DNA of 13,202 nucleotides, taken from positions 1 through 13,202 of the forward strand of contig JBLMZA010000056.1 of the NCBI GenBank assembly GCA_050258555.1. The letters run 5' to 3'. The translations under genes were made by a program, and so were the position numbers. Below are positions 1 through 6,406 of this stretch, in pieces; the first letter of the stretch is position 1, and each line of letters opens with the position of its first letter. The DNA is from CAISDA01 sp050258555. GTDB lineage: Bacteria; Bacteroidota; Ignavibacteria; UBA10030; UBA8401. The notes below the pieces were generated by a model. The model was not told where the DNA came from, searched no databases, and saw nothing but the letters and a program-made list of their open reading frames with translations.

Positions 1-398
1 GAAGAGGCGATCGAGAATTTCCCGATCTCGCGCGTGTTCGAGACATGGATGCCCGAGCAGGGGCACGCGTCGTACGAACCCACTTCGATGATGCGCACCT
101 GGTTTCCGGCTTCTTCCGGAAGGCGAGAGAGATTGAAGTTCTGCGAGGCTTCCTCTCTCGTGAGCATTCGCTCCCGCACATCCAGATGCTGCGCGATCAC
201 ATCGTTGACCGCCGCTTCGATCCGCCCTTTTTCCTCCTCCGTCAGATCCCGCACGAAGCGGTAATCGCATTTCGACTTCTTCTTTTCGATGTGGGCGCTG
301 AAGGCCCGTCCGCAGGCGAACATTCTATTCATGGTCTGATTGAGAATGTGTTCGGCCGTGTGGCTTGCGGGATGATAGTTCTTCGGATTTTCATTCAT
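1..398 (-). CDS. AlaX-like alanyl-tRNA editing hydrolase (partial, C-terminus beyond left edge)
   Basis: This is the N-terminal 132 residues of a stand-alone relative of the second additional (editing) domain of alanyl- and threonyl-tRNA synthetases. Such proteins hydrolyse mischarged aminoacyl-tRNA, typically Ser-tRNA(Ala) or Gly-tRNA(Ala), in the cytoplasm. The sequence shows the two zinc-binding motifs of the family: HTAEH (His13, His17) and, near the edge, CSGIH (Cys114, His118), followed by the usual REIGKF-type strand. The start is the ATG at 398, with AGGA about 10 nt upstream. The gene begins 14 nt after the purU stop on the same strand, so the two are probably co-transcribed. There is no synthetase catalytic domain before it, so this is a free-standing editing protein. 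Substrate specificity (Ala versus Thr system) cannot be read from this part. Confidence 0.82.
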   Translation of the reverse strand, partial: MNENPKNYHPASHTAEHILNQTMNRMFACGRAFSAHIEKKKSKCDYRFVRDLTEEEKGRIEAAVNDVIAQHLDVRERMLTREEASQNFNLSRLPEEAGNQVRIIEVGSYDACPCSGIHVSNTREIGKFSIAS

Positions 399-412
399 CG
401 GTATTCGTTCCT

Positions 413-1288
413 TTAATCAAAGACGACGGTTTTTCTTCCGTGCACAAGCACGCGGTCTTCCAGGTGGAGCCGCAGTCCGCGCGCAAGGACGAGCCGCTCA
501 AGATCGCGGCCTTTTCTGATGAGGTCATCGAGCGAATCCTTGTGCGAGATGCGTATGATCTCCTGCTCGATGATCGGGCCTTCATCCAATATGTCTGTCA
601 CATAGTGGCATGTGGCGCCGATGATCTTCACGCCCCGCTCGTGCGCCTGCCGGTAGGGATTGCCGCCGGCGAAGGCGGGCAGAAACGAATGGTGTATATT
701 GACAATGCGGTGCGGATAGCGCATGACGAAATCGGGCGAGAGCACCTGCATGTAGCGGGCGAGCACGATGGTATCGATGCCGTGTTCCTCAAGCAGCGCG
801 CGCTCGAGCGCTTCCGTTTCCGCCTTCGTTTTTGCGCTGACAGGAAAGACGTGGTATGGAACTCCATAGCGCGCCGCAAGCGGCGCAAGATCCTCGTGGT
901 TCGAGACGATGAGCGCGATCTCGGCGTCGAACTCCTTCAGATCATGCCTCCACAACAGCTCCTGCAGACAGTGATCGTAGCGCGAGACGAAGATGGCGAG
1001 CTTCCGGCGCTCGGTGTTCAGGCGGAGCGAATAGTGCGCGTGAAACCGTGAAGCCAGCGCGGAAAATTCGCGTTCAAGCTCTGAAGGCGGTATCGTGAAC
1101 TCGGCCATATCCCATGCCACGCGGAAGAAGAACGTGTCGTCGGTCCTGTCGACATGTTCGTCCAGATCGATGATGTTGCCGCCATGCCGGTAGAGAAACT
1201 CCGACAGATGCGACACGAGTCCCTTCTGATCGGGACAGGACCAAAGCAATATGGCGGCTGGAGAGGCGGCGGCGTTCGTCACGGGCAC
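413..1288 (-). CDS. purU: Formyltetrahydrofolate deformylase PurU
   Basis: PurU hydrolyses 10-formyltetrahydrofolate to formate and tetrahydrofolate in the cytoplasm. It balances one-carbon pools and supplies formate to the formate-dependent GAR transformylase where that enzyme exists. Residues about 10-90 form the N-terminal ACT-type regulatory domain (SCPDQKGLV start, then GGNIIDLDEHVD). The rest is the formyltransferase fold with the catalytic signature NIHHSFLP (Asn197, His199) and the later H-x6-D-E-G segment (His228, Asp235), numbered from the GTG at 1288. The length of 291 residues matches the family (about 280-290). I chose GTG 1288 because AAGGA lies 6 nt upstream. GTG 1282 is possible and removes two residues. 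The frame stays open upstream to 1573, but that extension is not PurU-like and crosses a good promoter. Probably an operon with the AlaX-like gene. Confidence 0.95.
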   Translation of the reverse strand: MPVTNAAASPAAILLWSCPDQKGLVSHLSEFLYRHGGNIIDLDEHVDRTDDTFFFRVAWDMAEFTIPPSELEREFSALASRFHAHYSLRLNTERRKLAIFVSRYDHCLQELLWRHDLKEFDAEIALIVSNHEDLAPLAARYGVPYHVFPVSAKTKAETEALERALLEEHGIDTIVLARYMQVLSPDFVMRYPHRIVNIHHSFLPAFAGGNPYRQAHERGVKIIGATCHYVTDILDEGPIIEQEIIRISHKDSLDDLIRKGRDLERLVLARGLRLHLEDRVLVHGRKTVVFD

Positions 1289-1331
1289 TGTGTTTCCTTC
1301 TGAAAATAAGACCGACAATGGTGAATTCTCT

Positions 1332-1360
1332 AATATACCGATTTGCCCGCCGACACTCAA
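1332..1360 (-). promoter_or_regulatory. Sigma-70-like promoter for purU
   Basis: On the minus strand TTGAGT (1360-1355) and TATATT (1337-1332) are separated by exactly 17 bp. Both boxes are close to TTGACA and TATAAT. Transcription would start near 1325, giving a leader of about 37 nt before the GTG start, which supports the short PurU start. Assigned by eye only. Confidence 0.6.
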
Positions 1361-1373
1361 AGTTTCTCCATTG

Positions 1374-1402
1374 TTGCAGTTGATGGAAAGAGGGTGTATT
1401 TT
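1374..1402 (+). promoter_or_regulatory. Candidate sigma-70-like promoter for the small membrane protein
   Basis: TTGCAG (1374-1379) and TATTTT (1397-1402) are 17 bp apart, with the dinucleotide TG just before the -10 box. A start near 1410 would place the leader about 38 nt ahead of ATG 1448. It is divergent from, and does not overlap, the purU promoter. The boxes are imperfect, so this is tentative. Confidence 0.35.
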
Positions 1403-1447
1403 TCCTGTGAAGACCATCCTGGATACATCCGACAAGGAGAGAACGCC

Positions 1448-1600
1448 ATGGCACTGCATGCACTGTCCGAGTATGTCAATGCGCACCGCCTCTGCGTTGC
1501 AATCGGTGCGATCCTGCTTCTGCTTGTGCTGGGAATGACGATCTACTGGGAAGATGTGGCGCGCGGCATGCATGATGGATGGAATGCCGCCGGAAAGTAA
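1448..1600 (+). CDS. Small single-pass membrane protein, 50 residues, unknown function
   Basis: I do not recognise a family. The start is ATG 1448, preceded by AAGGAGAG at 1434-1441 (8 nt spacing), one of the best ribosome binding sites in the window. The frame is open upstream to 1343, but the internal ATG is clearly the better start. The 50-residue product has a short polar N-terminus, one hydrophobic helix at about residues 14-33 (CVAIGAILLLLVLGMTIYW) and a short, partly charged tail (EDVARGMHDGWNAAGK). The N-terminus lacks an obvious cleavage motif, so it is probably an anchored inner-membrane miniprotein. It is divergent from purU and convergent with the propeller lipoprotein gene, with 18 nt between stop codons. 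That layout suggests a single-gene unit, possibly with its own promoter. The main reasons to call it real are the ribosome binding site, the helix and the fit to the gap. Confidence 0.62.
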   Translation: MALHALSEYVNAHRLCVAIGAILLLLVLGMTIYWEDVARGMHDGWNAAGK

Positions 1601-1618
1601 GACGCCGCATCGCTGTTC

Positions 1619-2689
1619 TCAGAGCGGCGCGCAGGCGACGGCGATCTGGCGCGTCTGGTCGACGGCGACGGCCGTGTAAAAATGATAATGCATCCCTTCG
1701 GCGCGTATGATGAAGGGCTTTCCCGCATGCTCGTCATCGAACGATCCCGGGGCTCCGATGGTGAGCACGGGGTTGTGCTCGTAGACTCTCCACCCGAGCG
1801 GAAACTCCGCGTCGGTCGTCCAGGCCAGTCCGTCCGATGTGTGCTTCCGGTCCCAACTGTACCACGCCATATACCACCGGTCTCCGATCGGAAAGACGCT
1901 CGGGTCTCCCGCCCGTCCCGAAGCGTCCCACCGGCCCGCAATGCCGCTTCCGACGAGAATGGGCGAGTGCTCGTCATCGACCCTCCAGTGCATGAGATCA
2001 TCCGATGCGGCATAGCCGATATATTCCTCCTCTTTCCCGTTGACGATACCAGAAGCGTTGAAAAAGAGGTAATACGTGGCGCCGCGCTTCACAATATTGG
2101 GATGCCAGATCGCGTCGCGCCGCCATCCGCTCCCTGCGGGCGCGATGACGGGATTGCCCGCGAAGCGCGTCCACGTGTGCAGATCCTTCGATGTGGCGAG
2201 ATTGAGCGACTTCGTGCCTTTCTCATATCCCTTGCCTGTCACGCCAAAGTAGAACAGATAGTATGTGCCGCCTTCGGCATAGAGGAAGGGGCCCGATGCG
2301 CCGTGACTGTCCGGCGCGCCCTCCGTGCCGCTTCCGGCAAAGATCGGACTTCGCCCGTCCTTTTCCCAGTGCAAGAGATCACGGCTCCAGGCGAGACCGA
2401 TGCGGGGACCGGTCACGTACTTGTAGCCGCGGTGTGTCGTATCGGTTCTTCCATAGCCCGTATACACCATGCCGTACATCGCGCGCGACGAATCATACCA
2501 GACGACGGGCGATTCGACCATGCCCGCATCCCAGGCGCTGCCCGCGCCGACAGGAAGCACGACGCCTTTTTTTTCCAGGGGCACGCCCGGAAAGCGTTCG
2601 GAAGTTGTCATCATCGTCGAGGTGGTTGAAGAACAGGAAAGGGTAAGAAGCGCAAGCGCGCAATAAAGAAAAGGGAAGAAACGGGACAT
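1619..2689 (-). CDS. Five-bladed beta-propeller lipoprotein, glycoside hydrolase family 43/32-like
   Basis: A 356-residue protein starting at ATG 2689, with a lipoprotein-type signal peptide: hydrophobic residues 4-17, then S-C with the modified cysteine at Cys19 (box TLSC, with a non-standard Thr at -3), followed by a Ser/Thr-rich linker. The body shows repeated blade motifs of the form GLAWSRDLLHWE, LATSKDLHTWTR, YAASDDLMHWRV and GLAWTTD, typical of GH43/GH32/GH130-like five-bladed propellers. Acidic residues fitting the active site occur in the strands (WYDSS, APDSHGASGPF, GDPSV), but I cannot assign the catalytic set. It is probably a surface or periplasmic glycan-binding or glycan-cleaving protein; the substrate is unknown. 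No good Shine-Dalgarno precedes ATG 2689, and no promoter is evident between it and the stem-loop just upstream, so it may depend on read-through from msrAB. An inactive propeller is an alternative. Confidence 0.78.
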   Translation of the reverse strand: MSRFFPFLYCALALLTLSCSSTTSTMMTTSERFPGVPLEKKGVVLPVGAGSAWDAGMVESPVVWYDSSRAMYGMVYTGYGRTDTTHRGYKYVTGPRIGLAWSRDLLHWEKDGRSPIFAGSGTEGAPDSHGASGPFLYAEGGTYYLFYFGVTGKGYEKGTKSLNLATSKDLHTWTRFAGNPVIAPAGSGWRRDAIWHPNIVKRGATYYLFFNASGIVNGKEEEYIGYAASDDLMHWRVDDEHSPILVGSGIAGRWDASGRAGDPSVFPIGDRWYMAWYSWDRKHTSDGLAWTTDAEFPLGWRVYEHNPVLTIGAPGSFDDEHAGKPFIIRAEGMHYHFYTAVAVDQTRQIAVACAPL

Positions 2690-2726
2690 GGTCAACAAGT
2701 CTGTCGATGGATAGATGAAGGACGCG

Positions 2727-2777
2727 AAAAAAAATCTCCGCACACTGTGCCCGAAAGTGTACAGAGATTTTTTTTCA
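2727..2777 (-). terminator. Stem-loop terminator after msrAB, with symmetric A/T tracts
   Basis: Perfect 13-bp inverted repeat: GAAAAAAAATCTC at 2727-2739 and GAGATTTTTTTTC at 2765-2777. An inner 5-bp stem, ACACT (2743-2747) with AGTGT (2757-2761), encloses a short loop. It begins 24 nt past the msrAB stop. Because both arms carry an eight-base A or T run, it could work in either direction, but only minus-strand genes flank it. Confidence 0.75.
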
Positions 2778-2801
2778 GGATCAAGCAATCGCCGTTTTTT
2801 G

Positions 2802-3887
2802 CTACTTGAAGAGCCAGACCAGATCCGAATAGCCTTCCTTTTCCATGTCCTTTTTCGGAATGAAGCGCAGCGATGCCGAGTTCATGCAGTAGCGCAGATT
2901 CGAGGGCGCGGGACCGTCTTCGAACAGATGTCCGAGGTGCGCGTCTCCCACGCGGCTTCTGACTTCGATGCGCTGCATGGCGTGCGTGTTGTCGACGCGC
3001 TTGGCCACATGACGCGGATCGATCGGCTTGGTGAAGCTCGGCCATCCGGTGCCGGAATCGAACTTGTCGCGCGAACTGAAGAGCGGCTCTCCCGTCGTGA
3101 CGTCGACGTAGATGCCTTCCTCGTGGTTGTTCCAATATTCGTTGGCGAAGGCGCGCTCGGTGCCGTTATGCTGCGTGACGGTGCGCTGAAGGTCGGTCAG
3201 CCGCGCGTTCAACTCGGCCGGAGAGGGTTTCGAGTACTCATGGACTCCTTCGGCGCCCCAGACGCTCGTGATGAACTCGTCCCGGCCGGAAGCCGAGCGG
3301 TAGCTGATGTAGCGCGCGGGATTTTTCACGCAGTACTGCTGGTGATACTCCTCGGCCGGATAAAATTCATCGAGCTTCAGGATCTGCGTCACGACGGGCT
3401 TGTCGAAGATGCGTGCGGACGTGAGCCGCTGCTTCGACGTTTCGGCGATGCGCTTCTGGGATTCGTTCGCGTAGAAGATGGCGCTTTTATACTGCGGCCC
3501 GCGGTCATGAAACGAGCCGCCGGCGTCGGTCGGATCGAACTGTCGCCAGAAAAATTCCACGAGCTCTTCATAGCTGATGAGCGAAGGATCGTACGAAACC
3601 TGTATCGCTTCGTAATGTCCGGTCGTGCCGGTGGACACCTGCTCATAGGAGGGGTTCTTCACGTGTCCGCCGGTGTAGCCGGAGATGACCGTATCGACGC
3701 CGTCCAGTCCGTGGAAGGCTTCCTCGATGCACCAGAAGCAACCGCCGGCGAATGTCGCCTTCTCGAGCCGATCCTTGTCGATCACGGGCGCCAGGGGATT
3801 GCCTTGTTGTTCAATGTCGTGTGATTTCATGAGTGAACAGCCGGATAAAAGTGATAGAATTGCAGCGACGGCAGCCAGGGTTTTCAT
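2802..3887 (-). CDS. msrAB: Peptide methionine sulfoxide reductase MsrA-MsrB fusion lipoprotein
   Basis: The enzyme reduces both S- and R-methionine sulfoxide in oxidised proteins. The 361-residue product starts at ATG 3887 (GGAG 5 nt upstream; the in-frame ATG at 3902 lacks this support). Residues 1-17 are a classic lipoprotein signal ending LSGC (Cys17), so the enzyme should be exported and anchored in the envelope. MsrA occupies about 43-205: GGCFWC with catalytic Cys50, EGYTGG-like SGYTGG, GHYEAIQV, and a likely recycling Cys186 (QQYC). MsrB occupies about 225-350: GTERAFANEYWNN, SGTGWPSF, GDAHLGHLF, and RYCMNSASL with catalytic Cys334. The two structural zinc CxxC pairs of many MsrB proteins are absent, as in the zinc-free subclass. 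Export implies envelope repair that needs an electron donor such as a DsbD-like or thioredoxin-like partner, not seen here. Monocistronic or followed by the propeller gene. Confidence 0.95.
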   Translation of the reverse strand: MKTLAAVAAILSLLSGCSLMKSHDIEQQGNPLAPVIDKDRLEKATFAGGCFWCIEEAFHGLDGVDTVISGYTGGHVKNPSYEQVSTGTTGHYEAIQVSYDPSLISYEELVEFFWRQFDPTDAGGSFHDRGPQYKSAIFYANESQKRIAETSKQRLTSARIFDKPVVTQILKLDEFYPAEEYHQQYCVKNPARYISYRSASGRDEFITSVWGAEGVHEYSKPSPAELNARLTDLQRTVTQHNGTERAFANEYWNNHEEGIYVDVTTGEPLFSSRDKFDSGTGWPSFTKPIDPRHVAKRVDNTHAMQRIEVRSRVGDAHLGHLFEDGPAPSNLRYCMNSASLRFIPKKDMEKEGYSDLVWLFK

Positions 3888-3918
3888 TGTCGCTCCGTGC
3901 ATATGTGTGTTTGAAGTT

Positions 3919-3932
3919 CGTTTATATAAACG
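3919..3932. promoter_or_regulatory. 14-bp perfect palindrome in the msrAB / threonine dehydrogenase divergent region
   Basis: CGTTTATATAAACG is a perfect palindrome 32 nt upstream of the msrAB start and includes TATATA/TATAAA, which could serve as the msrAB -10 box. It could be an operator overlapping a promoter. No convincing -35 box is visible, so the regulatory role is inferred from position and symmetry only. Confidence 0.35.
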
Positions 3933-4094
3933 GCCTGAAGAAAGGGGAAGTTCCGTTTTTCAACCGGTGAAACGCGCGTCCCGGCGCGAGCGAAAAGTTG
4001 CGCCGTGCTTCCTAGATTCGAATGAAAAATTGCGTATATTGAGCATCACCATTTCATCACGATTCTTATTTTTCTGAAAAAGGAGTATGCTGTC

Positions 4095-5117
4095 ATGTCG
4101 ACCAAAGCTGTGCTCATTACCGGCGCCAACGGTGAAATCGGGCACGGGCTCGTTTCGCGGCTGCGCGAGATCCGTCCCGATGTCCGCATCGTCGCGATGG
4201 ATGTTCATCCCTTAAGCAAGGAACTCAAAGAGCAGTGTCATGAGACCATCATCGGCGATGTGCTCGATACGACGCTTGTCGATCGGCTTGCCGCGTTTTA
4301 CGATTTCGAATCGATCTATCATCTTGCGGCGATTCTTTCGACGAAGGCGGAACGCGAGCCGGTGCTCGGGCACCGCGTGAATGTCGACGGCACGATGAAT
4401 CTGCTCGAACTCGCGGCGCGCCAGGCGCGTGCCACGGGCGAGAATGTGAAATTTCTCTTTCCGAGTTCCATCGCGGCCTACGGACTTCCGAGCGTCGAGG
4501 CGAAGATGAAGGCCGGCAAGGTGAAGGAAACCGAATGGCTCGGCGCGCGCACGATGTACGGCATCAATAAAAAATACTGCGAGGACCTGGGGCGGTATTA
4601 CAACTGGTACTACCGGCAGATCGATCCGCAGGTGCCCACGGGCCACGTCGATTTCCGCGCGATCCGTTTCCCCGGACTCATCAGCGCGATCACGCTTCCC
4701 ACCGGCGGCACAAGCGACTACGGTCCGGAAATGCTGCACATGGCCGCGCAGGGCAAACCCTACCGATGCTTTGTGCCCGAGACGGCCACGCTTCCCTTCA
4801 TGACGATGGCCGATGCCATCAGCGCGCTTTTGAAGCTGGAGATGACGCCGGCCAAACAGCTCACACAGGTCGTCTATAACATCGCCGCCTTCAGCGTGAC
4901 GGCCAAGGATTTCTATGACGTCATCAAGCGCGAGTTTCCTGATGCCGATGTGACGTTTGAGCCCGATGTGCTGCGTCAGAAAATCGTCGATAGCTGGCCC
5001 GCCGATGTGGATGATGCGCTGGCGCGTGCCGAATGGGGCTGGGCGGCCGAATACGACTTCAAGCGCGCCTTCGATGACTACCTGATTCCGGCGATCCGAC
5101 AGCGCTACGGCCGATAG
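4095..5117 (+). CDS. L-threonine 3-dehydrogenase, short-chain (epimerase-like) type
   Basis: A 340-residue extended SDR enzyme of the UDP-galactose-4-epimerase-like threonine dehydrogenase group. It oxidises L-threonine to 2-amino-3-ketobutyrate with NAD+ in the cytoplasm, the first step of threonine breakdown to glycine and acetyl-CoA. Visible elements are the Rossmann motif TGANGEIG (Gly10, Gly13, Gly16), PSSIAAYG (Ser124/Ser125) and the catalytic Tyr155-Lys159 pair in MYGINK. Also present are the group-specific stretches DFRAIRFPGLISA, PTGGTSDY, PEMLHMAAQGKPY and DSWPADVDD near the C-terminus. These last segments separate it from sugar epimerases. The start ATG 4095 follows AAGGAG with about 9 nt spacing. 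The length is slightly above the usual 310-320 because of a small insert around residues 133-150. No 2-amino-3-ketobutyrate CoA ligase (kbl) lies next to it. It is a single-gene unit closed by its own terminator. Confidence 0.88.
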   Translation: MSTKAVLITGANGEIGHGLVSRLREIRPDVRIVAMDVHPLSKELKEQCHETIIGDVLDTTLVDRLAAFYDFESIYHLAAILSTKAEREPVLGHRVNVDGTMNLLELAARQARATGENVKFLFPSSIAAYGLPSVEAKMKAGKVKETEWLGARTMYGINKKYCEDLGRYYNWYYRQIDPQVPTGHVDFRAIRFPGLISAITLPTGGTSDYGPEMLHMAAQGKPYRCFVPETATLPFMTMADAISALLKLEMTPAKQLTQVVYNIAAFSVTAKDFYDVIKREFPDADVTFEPDVLRQKIVDSWPADVDDALARAEWGWAAEYDFKRAFDDYLIPAIRQRYGR

Positions 5118-5175
5118 CCCGAAGCGTCGCTGCGCCGCTGCGCCGCATTTTCGCCTCATACCCCTCTCTTCCTTT

Positions 5176-5231
5176 CAACAATCCCGGTTCATGCGTTCGG
5201 CTCCAGGCGCATGAATCGGGATTGTTGTTTT
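5176..5231 (+). terminator. Strong intrinsic terminator after the threonine dehydrogenase gene
   Basis: Arms of 20 nt at 5176-5195 and 5208-5227 pair with one mismatch (CAACAATCCCG opposite CGGGATTGTTG, then TTCATGCG opposite CGCATGAA), around a 12-nt loop, followed by TTTT at 5228-5231. It starts 58 nt after the upstream stop and separates that gene from the chemotaxis cluster, so the latter needs its own promoter. Confidence 0.85.
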
Positions 5232-5317
5232 CCTGCCATTCATCCGGAGCAGGCATCGGACAAACACCGATGCAAAAATTACGAGTCTGTCTGATGCGGA
5301 TATCGGCGGTAAATGGA

Positions 5318-5345
5318 TAATGTTTTCTGCCGGATTTTCCGATAA
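5318..5345 (+). promoter_or_regulatory. Sigma-28 (FliA)-type promoter candidate for the chemotaxis cluster
   Basis: TAATGTTT at 5318-5325 matches the sigma-28 -35 consensus TAAAGTTT at 7 of 8 positions. TCCGATAA at 5338-5345 matches the -10 consensus GCCGATAA at 7 of 8. The spacer is 12 bp instead of the usual 11. Transcription would begin near 5352, about 20 nt before the first chemotaxis start codon. The position directly after a strong terminator and before a che cluster fits motility-regulon control. Confidence 0.6.
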
Positions 5346-5371
5346 TACCGGAAATAACGAGAAGTGTACCG

Positions 5372-6406
5372 ATGAAAATTCTGGTCGTCGACGATTTTGT
5401 AGCCAATATTTCATTTGTGCGCGTCGCACTGTCGCGCCTTGGCCATGCTGTACTCACCGCACGCAACGGGAAGCAGGCCGTGGAGATGCTGGCATCCGAG
5501 CCGGTGGAAATGATCATCACCGATTGGATGATGCCCGGCATGGATGGACTCGGTCTCATCCGCCAGGTCCGCCGCATGCCGCTCGGCAGGCAGCCGGTGA
5601 TGGTCGTGCTGACGGCGCTGCGTTCGCACGAAGCCGAAGCGCAGGCGCTGGAGGCCGGCGCCGATGCCTTTGTGATGAAGCCGGTCACACCGACACGCAT
5701 TGCAGAGCTGGTCAGCGATGTCGAAGCCGGAAAATACCGGCACGGCGTGCGTCCCTCTCCATTGGCTTCGGCGCTTGTGACGCCGACCGACCGCGGCATC
5801 GCTTTGGGTGCCGGCGCCAACGCCGCCGACGCCGTCTGTACGGTGTTCAAATCGCTGGGAGCGCTTCCCGATGCGGCATTTTTCATCGTCTTGCACGGTC
5901 CCGGATGGGCCTCGGAAGTCCTCAGGGAACGTCTGGGGGCACTGGCGCCCGGACGTGTGCATCTTGCCGAGGATGGAATGCCGGTATCGGCTTCGTCCGT
6001 CTATATTGCGCCGGGCGATTGCCATCTCACGCTTGCCTCCGACGGTAAACGAATCCGCCTTGATGCCGGTCCGGAAGAAAATTTCCACCGGCCTTCCATC
6101 GATCCACTCTTCCGCAGCCTCGCCGAAGTCTACGGACGCCGGGGCACCGGCATTGTACTGGGCGGCACCGGCATTGACGGCTATATCGGCGCAGGACACA
6201 TCCGCGTGGCGCATGGAACCGTCATCGTCCAAGACCCCGATGAGACGGTTGCCTCCCAGATGCCGAAGAATGTCATTGCGCTGGGTCTGGCGTCCCGGGT
6301 GCTTCCCCTCGCATCGATTGCGGGCGTGCTCCGCAATCCGGCCCGGAGCGCCGAAGAGCATTCCATGTATGCCGCCTCGGTTCATCATTTCGGAATGCGC
6401 GCATGA
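5372..6406 (+). CDS. Receiver-CheB fusion with missing catalytic serine (CheB-like pseudo-methylesterase)
   Basis: CheB normally removes receptor methyl esters or deamidates receptors once its receiver is phosphorylated by CheA. The N-terminal receiver (about 1-115) is intact: Asp7-Asp8, phosphoacceptor Asp51 (TDWMMPGMDG), Thr81 and Lys103. A linker leads to a CheB-like domain (about 140-320) that keeps VYIAPGDCHLTL, HRPSIDPLF, the triad histidine (His175 in VLHGPG), the triad aspartate (Asp269 in GGTGIDG) and QDPDETVASQMP. At the nucleophile motif, however, the sequence is LGAGANAADA where active enzymes have G-x-S-x-G-G: the serine position is Gly148, and the following Gly-Gly is Ala-Ala. 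The GMGxDG methionine is also Thr266. It is therefore probably inactive as an esterase. First gene of the cluster, and it overlaps the next by 4 nt. A weak GAGAAG site precedes ATG 5372. 344 residues, close to normal CheB length (about 350). Confidence 0.85.
   Translation: MKILVVDDFVANISFVRVALSRLGHAVLTARNGKQAVEMLASEPVEMIITDWMMPGMDGLGLIRQVRRMPLGRQPVMVVLTALRSHEAEAQALEAGADAFVMKPVTPTRIAELVSDVEAGKYRHGVRPSPLASALVTPTDRGIALGAGANAADAVCTVFKSLGALPDAAFFIVLHGPGWASEVLRERLGALAPGRVHLAEDGMPVSASSVYIAPGDCHLTLASDGKRIRLDAGPEENFHRPSIDPLFRSLAEVYGRRGTGIVLGGTGIDGYIGAGHIRVAHGTVIVQDPDETVASQMPKNVIALGLASRVLPLASIAGVLRNPARSAEEHSMYAASVHHFGMRA

Noticed and set aside
1289..1573. N-terminal extension of PurU to an ATG at 1573
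   Set aside because: The extra residues do not resemble PurU, would cross a good promoter at 1332-1360 and would overlap the divergent small gene. The GTG at 1288 has a proper ribosome binding site and gives the family length.
1682..2629. Open frame on the plus strand opposite the propeller lipoprotein
   Set aside because: The composition is Arg/Ala/Pro-rich with no motif and no ribosome binding site, whereas the minus strand shows a signal peptide and repeated propeller motifs.
5253..5273. Hairpin GCATCGG-N7-CCGATGC followed by AAAAA
   Set aside because: Considered as a terminator, but the A-run is on the wrong side for minus-strand use and no T-run follows on the plus strand. At best an operator, with no supporting evidence.
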